NCBI GenBank assembly: GCA_022494885.1 | Contig: JAGVSM010001158.1 | Span: 124,001 to 188,000, forward strand | Length of the DNA stretch: 64,000 bases | Direction of reading: 5' to 3' | From: Micrasema longulum | Taxonomy: Eukaryota > Arthropoda > Insecta > Trichoptera > Brachycentridae | Part shown: piece after piece, positions 51,238 through 60,879 of the stretch | Numbering within the stretch: position 1 is the stretch's first letter | Layout of the letters: each line of letters begins with the position of its first letter | Position numbers and translations under genes: made by a program | The notes under the pieces: model-generated | The model's database searches: none | What the model saw: the letters and a program-made list of their open reading frames with translations, nothing else | What the model was told of the DNA's origin: nothing

Positions 51238-51910
51238 TTTTACAGGAGGAATGTAGAATTCTAGGCATTTACAGGGCTTATGACATGTCATTGGCTGGTT
51301 TAAGTGGCCACTTTACGCATTTCCGGTTAAAAGCAGCGTGGGCAAAAATCTAGTACAAGCAACTGCTGGAACAGTTTTACAAAAGTGAATAAAACTGTTA
51401 TCTGTCACGAGCCACACCCCTCTAAACTGTTATTTAAGAAACAATTTTACTACTTTTATTTTCATGGGAAGTTTTGCAACTCACGCACATTTAAACTGTA
51501 ATTTTTAGAATCAGTTTAAAACATCCTAACTAGTTTTTCTTTACAGTAACAGATTAACAGCATTTTCCAAAGACATTTTTAAATAACTGATTAAGTTTTC
51601 GTCAAACTGTTTTAGCTGTTTCGTAAAAATAACTTAAAAAAAAAAAAAAACAATTTAATTATTTCTCCAACTATAGTGAAATAATTAAGTCGAATGTAAT
51701 CTCACCCACATCAATAAAAGCTTTAGCTCTTTAACTTTACAAAAATCAACACGAAGAATAACTGAAAAAATGAGGATGTTAAAGTATACTGAAGTTTTAC
51801 TGTTACACAGTGCTTAAAGTGACCACTTAAACCAGCCAATGACAGGTCATAAGCATTTTAAAATGACAAGACATCAATATTCTCTTCTCTGTTGCTATAT
51901 GTCAGTCTCT
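51238..51910. mobile_element. LINE-A, inverted pair with ~370-bp interior
   Basis: 51238-51320 is minus sense (ATTCTAGGCATTTACAGGGC, TGTCATTGGCTGGTTTAAGT). 51690-51910 is plus sense (ATCTCACCCACATCAATAAA, TTTACAAAAATCAACACGAA, AAACCAGCCAATGACAGGTC). 3' ends outward. The interior is unrelated AT-rich sequence. Confidence 0.6.
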
Positions 51911-52299
51911 GTCTACAAACCTAAAATATTGTTGATTTAATTAGGTTTAGATAAATAATATCTGAATTAAAAATAATTCGTCCCGAAATGTCTGGAAAGT
52001 AAATAATAAGGTATTAATTTTAATTCAAATACTAAAAAAGGTCTTAACATAAATAACATGGAGGTGTTTCACAATAAAACAGCTTTAAAAATAATATTCC
52101 CCGAATAAAAAATCTTTTCAAGACTGCCCACTTTTTGATGAAAAAAATACCTAATTCTATAACTTTAACCTCTGAAAGCCTCCTGTTTTCGATTCCCCCC
52201 TACCCATTCTCCAACATACCACTAAATAAAATTTTCCTAATTTTTAGTGCATGTTCGGACGCGGTGGTGATTAACTCTCCCTTTATAACTCTGTATTTA

Positions 52300-52430
52300 G
52301 TTTTGGTGTTTTTTAGTTAATACTATTTGCTGGTATTTTAGTATTTGCATGTTAGTCTATTGACTGTCTTGAAGAAGAGACGGCCATATCTCGAAACTGG
52401 TAGACATAAAAAAACCAGTATATCGTTTTT
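52300..52430 (+). mobile_element. Penelope-like 3' end
   Basis: Hammerhead motif plus a TTAGTATTTGCATGTTAGTC leader similar to the ACTAACATGCAAAA strand at 39.9 kb. Confidence 0.5.
52365..52406 (+). ncRNA. Hammerhead-like motif, TTGAAGA variant, 4-bp stem I
   Basis: TGTC, TTGAAGA (52369-52375), hairpin AGAGA...TCTC, GAAA, ACTGGT, A, GACA. Stem I TGTC/GACA pairs all four bases. C3 is T and the palindrome has one G-T wobble. Confidence 0.5.
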
Positions 52431-53034
52431 TTCTTATTTTTACTAATATTTGTTATTTTGAAATGATTAGTCAATTTATTTTGTGGGTACAGCAACGCGG
52501 TCACTGGTTGTTCCAAATTGTGGACTTAGGTATTTAGCCTTTTGTTTATATAATTAATTACTACTTGAATTTAATTACATTTTAAGAAAAATATAGAACT
52601 TCTTCTCACTAAGCCGCAAAGCTTCTTATTACTTGTAAGGTCCATCCTTGTACTGGTAAACACGAGCTGATGAATAATTTGTGCTTACTTTGAAAAGGCC
52701 ACTTAAGAATGTAGCGCGGCCACAGTTTTCCTTTCCCCCACTCCTTCAAATCCCCTCTCTTGTGATCTTCCCAATACCCTCCATTCAAATATTTCACTCT
52801 CTAAGCGGAAACTCGTCGATACAAGTTCAAAGGACAAACCAATAGATGGTATGATTCCAGATGTTTGGCAAACGCGGATTATTGAGAAATCTAGAACATA
52901 ATTAATTTTCTCAGATTTTCACATTTCAGAATCTGACGATATTAATTTGAGTTGTTATGCCATGTAATTTTTGCGCTTCTTGGCAACGACCATCATCGTG
53001 CATACTCAAAATGAAAATGAATTGCATGAAAGTT
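52431..53034. other. No firm feature
   Basis: 52605-52800 is GC-richer with a 62-codon minus frame (NGGYWEDHKRGDLKEWGKGK) that I do not recognise. The rest is AT-rich. Confidence 0.25.
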
Positions 53035-53525
53035 ATCGGCCTGTGGTGTAGTGGTCAACGCATTAGCTTACCATGCAAGAGGTCTCGGTTTGATTCCCGA
53101 TATGGTTGATATGAAATATTTATTAAAAATTGTATTTTTAAACTAGTGTGGGGACCAGAGAGTGAGAGACAAAGATGTGTTGTTGTCTATGGCCGCAGTG
53201 CCCAATGGACCTATATAAGGGCGCGTAACACCTCACTCGCCTTTTTCTGTCTTCACCAGTATTCAAATTCATTTAAAAATATTATTTGTGCAATCCCTGT
53301 ATTTTCGTGTGCAATAAACCATAAATTTGTAAGTAATTTAAATCCGTTTTTGAGGTTAAATCCATTCAATGATATGTTTTACACGAACTAACAAATAGCT
53401 TATATCTAGGAGAGTATTATAATAATACCTCTACACTAGAATATTTCATAGTCCCTGGACTGGCATCTTAAGCGTAAGACTGATCATCTGACCTTCGCGT
53501 AGCAAAAGTTATCAAGTAACATGCA
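53035..53525 (+). mobile_element. SINE2 copy split by a solo LTR
   Basis: 53035-53146: head CTGTGGTGTAGTGGTCAACG, GAGGTCTCGGTTTGATTCCC, GATATGGTTGATATGAAATA. 53436-53525: body AATATTTCATAGTCCCTGGA, CTGGCATCTTAAGCGTAAGA, CTGATCATCTGACCTTCG. The body resumes exactly after the LTR, as the intact copy at 39.94-40.20 kb shows. Confidence 0.75.
53147..53435 (+). mobile_element. Solo LTR (289 bp) with CTAG target duplication
   Basis: Begins TGTGGGGACC and ends ACCTCTACA (TGT...ACA). Flanked on both sides by CTAG (53143-53146 and 53436-53439). Inside: TATATAAG at 53213, a GGGCGCGTAACACC start-site region, and AATAAA at 53313-53318, the usual U3-R-U5 signals. No internal coding, so it arose by LTR-LTR recombination. 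The 4-bp duplication fits Ty3/gypsy-type integration. Inserted into a SINE2. Confidence 0.8.
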
Positions 53526-53544
53526 TAAGTTTTCTGTTCATTAT

Positions 53545-53640
53545 TTGAGATATAAGTCCCAACTCCATTGGACTAAAAGTCCTGTGTTGAGATGGGACGA
53601 GCAATTAGTTGACACAGACACATGAGTATAATCACAAATA
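53545..53640 (-). repeat. LINE-type 3' trailer (copy 2 of 2)
   Basis: Minus strand: TCAACTAATTGCTCGTCCCA, TCTCAACACAGGACTTTTAG, TCCAATGGAGTTGGGACTTA. The counterpart of 29970-30085. Confidence 0.55.
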
Positions 53641-53694
53641 TAGGATCACAAACATAAAAATCCATTTGAAAAAAAAAACATATATATTGAGATT

Positions 53695-53775
53695 GATGTA
53701 TCAATGCAGTGCCATATGCACCATAAGTTGCGGAAAGGGAATGATGATTAATCTTACGCTTCTGGTCCTTGTCCA
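53695..53775. mobile_element. SINE2 tail fragments, head-to-tail inverted
   Basis: 53695-53745: TGCAGTGCCATATGCACCAT, AAGTTGCGGAAAGGGAATGA in plus sense. 53746-53775: ATCTTACGCTTCTGGTCCTT in minus sense. Two scraps meeting at ATGATGATTA. Confidence 0.5.
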
Positions 53776-54339
53776 CTGATATTTTATAAAACTAAAAAAA
53801 TATATTTATTACACTGTTTGAACAACGTACAGAGGTGCATCATTTCAAGTCCCGACTAGCTAGGAATTTCCTGTGTTTAGGCAGCACCCCTTTTGAATGA
53901 TGTGTTTTTTATTGCATGATGCTAAAACAATTCAAATCAACATTTTAAAGAAAAATTGAAAAATAAATAAAAATTACGAAATTTACAAAAATAATATAAA
54001 TTAATGAGATTCAATTAAAATGTAAATAGACGAAATATTTGTGTTAAAAACATAAATTACGTCCGTTTTTTTCCTAATACAGGGAACAAGTGAACACAAC
54101 AAAAAAAAAAATACAAAGCACTCAATAATGTATTCTTCTTTATTATTTCACACTAAATTAGTCAATTTATTAACGAAGAGGTGTCGAAATTGCTCGCTTT
54201 CGTCTACTTGACATTCCATTTTAAAGGCTTGTAATCTAATAAAATAATTTATCTCGAATAAACAAATAAATCATATTAGTCTAGAGCTTACTTCTTTCAC
54301 TCCTTGATTTTGCAAATACGTGTTTTCCAGATACTAATT
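53776..54339. other. No recognisable feature
   Basis: AT-rich; nothing supported. Confidence 0.3.
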
Positions 54340-54780
54340 CTGAATCGCTTGATAAGTTGAAACGATTGCAAACTGTTTTGCATACGTTATATCTATAATC
54401 TTCGCAAAATTGACCACATTACCAAATATCGCCCATTGGCTCAGTATCAGGCATAGAAGAAACATTTACATTCTATCACTTCTTCACAATATTTTAAATA
54501 ATCCAACTTCACCTGTTTATCTGAGAGAGCTCTTCCAACATCAATCACAGCATGTGCTACTCGTATATCTTCGTTCTAGTAACGGGAGAACCCGTTCAAT
54601 TACCACTGACCGCTCTAATTTTTTTGCCTCCTTCTATATAGCTGTAGCTGCTCGATTATGGAATAATCTATTCACAAATGTCAGAGACTTCTTTATCTAC
54701 ATTCAAATCACGTATAAAATGTCACTTCCTCAATATTTTCGTTTTTCCTTTTATTATTTTTATGGATTAATTAAATAGCG
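54340..54780 (+). pseudogene. LINE ORF2 C-terminal end (R1/Jockey-like)
   Basis: Plus strand: LDKLKRLQTVLHTLYL, HRRNIYILSLLHNILNNPTS, PVYLRELFQHQSQHVLLVYL, RTRSITTDRSNFFASFYIAV, AARLWNNLFTNVRDF, then FKSRIKCHFLNIF in a shifted frame. The blocks RLQ, RR----I--LLH-IL-----P-L, RT------R-N-F---F---AARLWN-L---VR match the C-terminus of non-LTR ORF2. One 122-codon frame remains open. A partial homologue is at 10.32 kb. Confidence 0.8.
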
Positions 54781-54899
54781 CCATTTTTGTAATAGAATAC
54801 CTCAAGGGCGCTTTTCATAGTGATTCTATAGATAAATCAATTTAATTGAAGCTTTTAAATTTGTAATTGAATAAAAGCAATTTATTTTGTAGTCACATT

Positions 54900-55432
54900 G
54901 TACGGATTTATTCAAATGATTTAAAGAACCAGTGGGTTTTAAGTTTTTTCCGGAACATCACTTCACTTTCACAGCCTCGCACCTCTGCTGGGAGAGCCTT
55001 CCATGCCATAGGGCCTGCGACTGCAAATGCGCGTTCACTAAATTTAGTGCGCTGTTTGCGTAGAGGTATAATAACGTTTCCTTTCGCCGAAGACGTAGCT
55101 GGTCTAAGCGTGAGACGCCTGTCAGCTAGTTCATCTGGAATGCATAGTTCCCTTAGATATTCCGGAGCCAAGTTGTGCAGTGATTTATACATAAGCCAAC
55201 AGAGATTGTATTTGACCCTCTGTGAAAAACGTAGCCAGTGTAATTTCCGAAGTAGTGGAGTGATATGACTGAACTTTGAGATTCCTAAAATAAGTCTCGC
55301 TACAGCATTCAATACAGACTGTAGGCGAGTCATTTTGTTCATTGGTAGACCTGCATAATTACCATTACAATGATCGACTCTTTGACACTACAAACGCATT
55401 TATTAATTGACGAGCGGCATCAACCGGCAAAT
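54900..55432 (-). pseudogene. CR1-like LINE ORF2 C-terminus, well preserved
   Basis: Minus strand from 55432: NLPVDAARQLINAFVVSK, RVDHCNGNYAGLP, then a 144-codon frame: MNKMTRLQSVLNAVARLILG, SHITPLLRKLHWLRFSQRVK, YNLCWLMYKSLHNLAPEYLR, ELADRRLTLRPATSSAKGNV, KFSERAFAVAGPMAWKALPA, EVRGCESEVMFRKKLKTHWF, stop. The order R-DYCN---AGLP, RLQ-V-NAAAR, LHWL---R-----L-YK-L----P-YL-EL, GPR--E--FA-AGP--WN-LP, FR--LKT-LF is the standard C-terminal RT/thumb region of CR1-type LINEs. A second copy is at 57.98-58.26 kb and a scrap at 12.26 kb. Truncated upstream near 55432. Confidence 0.9.
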
Positions 55433-55530
55433 TTTTGCGTTCTCCTTCCCCTTTCATTCTCTCTTTACCTTCCCTCTCTTCATAGTATTGTGTAGATATT
55501 TAATCATTTAAAAAAATATATATGTTTGTT
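55433..55530 (+). mobile_element. LINE 3' trailer (10.32-kb family)
   Basis: CCTTCCCCTTTCATTCTCTC, TTTACCTTCCCTCTCTTCAT, AGTATTGTGTAGATATTTAA. Matches 10455-10530. It lies back-to-back with the truncated 5' end of the CR1-like fragment. Confidence 0.6.
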
Positions 55531-56499
55531 TATCAATATTTTTTTTTCTAAAGAAAATATTCTAATATACCTTCAGTTCGTAGGAAAAAAATTCTATAAG
55601 GCAATATGCTCGCTCTTATGCATATTGCAACGGTAAGAAGTTATAAAAGGTTGCAGTAAATTATTTGGTTCCAGTTTGGCGACATTGTAATGGTAGGTTA
55701 TCACAACCTTAATTATCAAATTTATAAGATATAGAAGAATAATGAAGATAACCAAATAAAGTACCTACAAACAACTTACCATTCACCAGTTTCGCTCAAT
55801 CGGCAAAAACATGAGAATTCTCCAAAAGAATAAGATTATGTTGTTTAAATTTAATTTTATGAACTGAATAAAAAACATTATATATTTAAAAAAAACTTTA
55901 CTCTAAAATGGAATAAATATAGCTCAGAGATCTGGATTTTATGAAATAAACCACTCGTTAGTGAAATACAAAATTTTAATAAAAGAAGCAATCTTCTACA
56001 AATATAACACGGTTAGATATTATAAAAAATCAGAATTCTGCCTAGCTGGTGTGAATAAATGGTTAATAATAAATTTATCTAAAAAGTGAATATTCGTAAC
56101 AACAATAATGACAACTGAAACAGGTTTTTGATTGTTTTCTTCTTGCCGTAATATGGAATAATGTTGAATTTACGAAATAAAAATCCGCAGATGGAATTTG
56201 ATATACATGTTGAAAAACCTAGAGTCAAATACCGTAAAATGCCTCCGAAAAGGTAAGTTATTTTGAGGTACCCACCCTAAAGTTAAAGCTCGTTAAAAAA
56301 AATATATTGCCGTGTAGACTGGGCTGCTATAATTGTCAGACCACTGACGGGGACGCCCTCCCCTAAAAAAAAAACATTTTTATTGGCATTCATAGCTGTT
56401 TTGTGAAAAACGGACAATATATTAACGCAAGTCCATGAATTTTAAAAAAAATGGGCTGACAAAATAAACAAGAGATTGATAATAGATATTTCAAGAGCA
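55531..56499. other. No recognisable feature
   Basis: AT-rich; nothing supported. Confidence 0.3.
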
Positions 56500-57010
56500 A
56501 AACGTTCGACAGGCAAAATTTGTGAGACAGTATGTGACGTTCACCATTCTGCCTATGTTTAATCATCCACATTTCCTCAAGTCTTCCATCTGTTGACTTT
56601 TGTGAAGTAACAGAGCTAAAACTTTTATCATCTGGGTGAGATTTATTTGGCTGAACCAATTCACATACTAGGCAACGCCTGAAAACAATATTCCAATTTT
56701 TGTACTTTTTATACCAGCTAGTGAATTCAATAATGTTTTGAGTATGTTCAAATGTTTGCAGAATGGCTGGATAAGGTAGGATAAAATTTAGGTCTAAATA
56801 ACTAAGGTCTAAAAAGGGGCAATGCATCAACAGATGAGGGACATCTTGAGGAGATTCATCGTCGCATGGGCAGCTGTCGATCTCGGAAGGCGTGAAGCGA
56901 TAACCGATATAGTCTGTATCCAGCCGCATAAAAAATACTGTTCTGTGTGTGAAATAGCACCAGAATTAAGAAGCTAAAACTGGACTGAATTCTACCGGAA
57001 ATTTGATACA
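56500..57010 (-). pseudogene. LINE-A ORF C-terminal part (longest coding copy)
   Basis: Minus strand from 56929: MRLDTDYIGYRFTPSEIDSC, PCDDESPQDVPHLLMHCPFL, YPAILQTFEHTQNIIEFTSW, YKKYKNWNIVFRRCLVCELV, QPNKSHPDDKSFSSVTSQKS, TDGRLEEMWMIKHRQNGERH, stop at 56390. CPCDDESPQDVPHLLMHC fits the C-x-C-x9-H-x4-C knuckle found at the C-terminus of several non-LTR ORF2 proteins, so LINE-A is most likely a non-LTR retrotransposon. A 179-codon frame with the only full view of the sequence around the knuckle. RT and endonuclease are absent. Confidence 0.7.
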
Positions 57011-57104
57011 AAAATGTTTTCTTGCACGCGGTAAAAATTAGAGCATTCAATCGTATGACGAAGTCTTCGAAAATGTATTGATAGTAATATTATACCAGTT
57101 AGTT

Positions 57105-57215
57105 ATTTCAGCAACGTTTTGAGCATGTTCAAATGTTTGCAGATACGCTGGATTTTCTCCCTAAGGAGTTAAAACCAGCCAATGATAGGTTATAAGCCCT
57201 GTTAATTCCCTGTAA
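57105..57215. mobile_element. LINE-A mosaic, inverted junction
   Basis: 57105-57168 is minus sense (CAACGTTTTGAGCATGTTCA, AATGTTTGCAGATACGCTGG). 57172-57215 is plus sense (AAACCAGCCAATGATAGGTT, ATAAGCCCTGTTAATTCC). The parts come from distant positions of the element. Confidence 0.55.
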
Positions 57216-57444
57216 TAAAAATAAACACCTCCATTCTCTTCCTCAATCTCTCCTCCTTTCCTCTTTCCTCTTTTTTTCTTTTTCCCATTGAGTAATAGTT
57301 TTGATTTAAGGTAATTTATAAATAAATACGTTTATTTCTATTTTTATATATGTTTAGCTTTTTAATCTTTATTTTTTATTGAATATGATTTGTAACTTGA
57401 ATTATAAAAATAAAACTATTATTTTATAGGTTGGTTGGATGAAA
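57216..57444. other. Pyrimidine-rich and AT-rich spacer
   Basis: A CTCCTCCTTTCCTCTTTCC tract at 57250-57285, then AT-rich sequence. Possibly another LINE tail, not assignable. Confidence 0.25.
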
Positions 57445-57560
57445 CTGCCATTTGGCAATAAGCCCGCTAATGTACAAATAACAGCATGTACAAAAGTTAA
57501 ATAATATTTTTTTAAATGTCTAGACTTTCATATTCTCTACTCAAAAATATTTTCTCTCTC
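57445..57560 (+). mobile_element. LINE-type 3' trailer followed by LINE-A scrap
   Basis: 57445-57500: CTGCCATTTGGCAATAAGCC, CGCTAATGTACAAATAACAG, AAAGTTAAATAAT (the family of 18.66 kb). 57515-57560: AAATGTCTAGACTTTCATAT, TCTCTACTCAAAAATATTTT (LINE-A end). Confidence 0.55.
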
Positions 57561-57974
57561 AGTTTAACTCAACAAATTTAAATCGTAAATATAATAGATC
57601 AACGATGGATTCAATATCTTAAAACCAATTAGAACCTTTCGTTAGCATTTTATGAAATTTTTTCTTCTCTCGTTTTTACTCTTCCCTTGCTTCGGTGACT
57701 TAATTATCCTCGATCATATTTTTCCGATGTTTTCGTTTTTGGGTGCAATATCTGTTTTACCTTTTATAAAATTACAGAATTCAATGTAGGACATGTTATC
57801 ATTTAAAACACATTAAATTATGCTTTACACTGTGTAAATAGCAACTACTATCGTGTTATAACGCTACTATCCGTGGCTCTGTAACAGATTTTGTCGGTTA
57901 TACAGATCTGGTGACTTCCAGAAAGAATTTCAAGGCTTTTAAAAAGTTTTGTAATCATTTCGGCGAATTTATTA

Positions 57975-58260
57975 TGTCCAACAACTCTGCTCTGGAATAT
58001 CTAAGGGAACTATGCATTCCAGGTGAACTAGCTGACAGGCGTCGTACGCTTAGATCAGCTACGTCTACGGCGAGAGAAAAAGTTATTATACCTCTACACA
58101 AACAGCGAACTAAATTCACTGAACGCGCATTTGCGGTCGCAGGCCCTATAGCATGAAACGCTCTCCCAGCAGAGTTGTGAAGCTTTGAAAGTGAATTTAT
58201 GTTTCGGAAAAAACTTAAAACCCACTTGTTCTCTAAATCATTTGAATAAATCCGTAGCAT
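57975..58260 (+). pseudogene. CR1-like LINE ORF2 C-terminus, second copy
   Basis: Plus strand: NNSALEYLRELCIPGELADR, RRTLRSATSTAREKVIIPLH, KQRTKFTERAFAVAGPIA, then TGA where the 54.9-kb copy has TGG, then NALPAEL, stop, SFESEFMFRKKLKTHLFSKS, FE. High similarity to 54900-55200 but opposite strand, 3.0 kb away. Two in-frame stops. 5'-truncated at EYLREL. The two form a distant inverted pair. Confidence 0.85.
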
Positions 58261-58799
58261 GTGATAACAAAATAATTAGTTTTAATTAATTTACAAATTT
58301 AAAAGCATCAATTAAATTTATTTATTCATAAAATCACTTTGTAAAGCGTCCAAGAGGTATTATATTACGAACATGGGGCTTTAGAAGTTATTCTTTTATT
58401 TAATCCTACTCAGTGAAAAATTCACTTCTCTTTTTTCTCAATCCAATCAAGTGCATATTATGAACTTCTGGATTACCATATTTCAACACAAATTTGCTAA
58501 GACTACCAGAATACAGAGAGCTCTTTCAGGCAGCTTTTCTCGTTCTGCAACGACCATTTTTTTCCGTGTATGTGGGCACCGCCAAGGAGACTTGTGTCCT
58601 TGGGTGAGGTGTGCGATATGCCGTGGGCAAGCTGTGTTAATTAAAAACAAATTACGCTCATATGTCCACTGATTTTTTATTAATGATAAAACGCGTTCAA
58701 TGTGCATCGTACATAAACAGTATTAGATAATAGGTATTTACAATGTTATCGGAAAATATTTTTTTCCATGCGAAAATTTTTAATCGACTGGGACAAGTG
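58261..58799. other. No firm feature
   Basis: 58500-58680 is GC-richer, with a 74-codon minus frame (TACPRHIAHLTQGHKSPWRC) that I do not recognise. Confidence 0.25.
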
Positions 58800-59075
58800 A
58801 CACTCGGACAAGGACACTGAAACACAGACCACAAAACCGGGACATGTCCCGATGTACAGGAACGTATGGCAGCCTTACTGTAGACCCATCTTTAAATGAC
58901 ATACTTTACGTTCAATCAGCCAGGAATCGAATCTAGTACCTCAAGCATGTTAGGTGAATTCGACGGTATGGATTTATCTTTTTTTTCTTTTTCAGGATTT
59001 TTCACCTAAGTGAAACCATCAAGTCGACAACACTAGTCCAGCGTTTTGGTTTTAATTTGCGCTCAGAACATCGGT
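58800..59075 (-). mobile_element. SINE2b copy, diverged
   Basis: Minus strand: 5' extension AAACGCTGGACTAGTGTTGT, CGACTTGATGGTTTCACTTA, then AGGTACTAGATTCGATTCCT (B-box), GGCTGATTGAACG. Aligns with 18.2 and 39.0 kb. Confidence 0.5.
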
Positions 59076-59744
59076 GGAGCTTAATTAATTTGAATCAAAA
59101 TAATCCAGTGAATTTAACCGTTTTATTCATTCGAATGAAAGTGCTAATGCAGAAATTCATTCGATCGAATTAGTTTGTTGTACTAAGTTAATTAAAATAC
59201 AAAGGTAGTAACCTAATTGCGCGAACATCACACCGGAACGAGTGTATTCGTTAGATTACAAACAGGCCAATAGACAAATTGCTTGAACTTCAATTAAAAT
59301 CATTATTAATCGAATTTAAATACAAATTAATGATTAATTACCGATATTTTTTAATTTTTTATTTATGTATGTAATTGACAATTATGTTGAGAACAATATA
59401 GAAAATGCATTAAAAAAAACAGTCGTGTAAAATTAACTAACATTTCAATTTGGAAATAGCTTTCTCAAATTGAATCTCAGTGTCATGGAATATTTTCTGC
59501 AAATTACTACTGGATGCGAATAGACCAATCAACAATGCACAAATTGTCCGAACTTTACACCGAACGAGTTTAGAATTATTATTCGATTATTTATATCATT
59601 CGTTTACTTACATAATTTAATTACTTATCCGATTACACATTTATTATATCGACTAGTCCATGTTCAAGCAGATGAAGAATACAGTTCGGCTTGTGAAATA
59701 GAACCAAAATTCTCAAAAAAGGGAACCCAATCAGAGATAAGTCC
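59076..59744. other. Unique, TAAT-rich sequence
   Basis: No repeat match. Dense in ATTA/TAAT words (e.g. TTAATTAATTTGAATC, ATTAATGATTAATTACC), also with paired ATTCGAATG/CATTCGATCG. Homeodomain-type enhancers look like this, but so does plain AT-rich DNA. Confidence 0.25.
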
Positions 59745-59965
59745 GCCTCGCAATGTTACAATGGGTGACGTGTATATCTATCATGATTGAGGTCTCGGGT
59801 CGAATTCCTGGCAAGGTCGACGTGAAATATTGGTTTTAAAGGTGGTTTTTCAATGTAATATTTCACTTTTCATGGACTGGCATCCGAGGCATAAGACTAA
59901 TCACTTTACACTCCTGTAAAAGCAGATCAAGTTACACTGCATTTAATATACCATACATCAGGCTT
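59745..59965 (+). mobile_element. SINE2 copy, diverged
   Basis: GGTCTCGGGTCGAATTCCTG, GCAAGGTCGACGTGAAATAT, then CATGGACTGGCATCCGAGGC, ATAAGACTAATCACTTTACA. Head damaged; body clear. Confidence 0.65.
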
Positions 59966-59969
59966 ATTC

Positions 59970-60662
59970 CATCACAATTTCGTTTCGTTAGTTCGTTCGT
60001 TCGCCATATATCCATCTAATTCTAACGTAATCAAAACCATATTTTGCTCTCGTCACCTCTCAATATAATGAACACATTAAAATATCTTTACACATCTCGA
60101 GTTAGAAGCCAACTAGATTATAATTCTCCAATATGGTCACCTTATCAAATCACTTTCTCAGATTCTATTGAGAGAATTCAGAATAAGTTTCTTAGACGTA
60201 TTAATTTTAAGATGGGTTTGTACCAACCTAGGTTTAGCAGAACATCTACAATATTTTATTGTCAAAATTCTCGAACGGTAGCTTAATATAACTCACCTAT
60301 TGTTAGATTACAGAATACCGGGAATGAATATGCATCATATTTTGATATATTTCGTTTATCTCTGCCTAACTTAAAAAATAAAGTGACCAACATATATTTA
60401 TCAAAAAGAGCAAATCAACTTCAGGAGATTGGGTTGGAATCGTTATAATTTGATTGATTAATGTATTTTGTTATTGTATAATTTCTTTGAAATATATATG
60501 TACTCGAGGTAATTTTTAATGTGTACAGTACGAGTATATTAATATTTCATCCTCGATTTTTTAATATTTTTATTTTTAAGCACTCTTTTTACCACATATA
60601 TGTAAATAGTAGAAATGCCGTATATAAATAAATAAATAAAAAATAAATAAATAAATAAATAT
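59970..60662 (+). pseudogene. LINE RT C-terminus with (AAAT)n tail
   Basis: Plus strand: NTLKYLYTSRVRSQLDYNSP, IWSPYQITFSDSIERIQNKF, LRRINFKMG, later NEYASYFDIFRLSLPNLKNK, LSKRANQLQEIGLESL, stop near 60447. YTS-VR--LDY-SP-W-P-----I--IERIQ-KFLRR is the thumb region of Jockey/CR1-type LINEs. The trailer ends in an AAATAAATAAAT tail (60622-60660). 59970-60035 is the third copy of the short dispersed repeat seen at 2.94 and 42.27 kb. Confidence 0.8.
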
Positions 60663-60879
60663 GAAACGAATAAGCTACAGCATAAGGCCACAGTTCTCTT
60701 TACACCATCGAGTGACATAATGGTTATTATATCAACGTGTTTATTCCGTTCGCTTCGTTTTGTTCGCAAAATACCGCAATCTTAAACGTGACGCAGTCAC
60801 TTTTCGAGTTAATCGTATTTTGGCAATGTTGCCATTTACTATCTATCTTACGAACTTTTGTCGTGATCAGACATAACAT
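60663..60879. other. No firm feature
   Basis: Moderately GC-rich stretch (GTTCGCTTCGTTTTGTTCGC) between the LINE tail and the opposite-strand LINE end. No identity. Confidence 0.25.

Noticed and set aside
60535..60662. Telomeric or satellite repeat
   Set aside because: The AAAT run is a short LINE tail microsatellite; no TTAGG-type array occurs.
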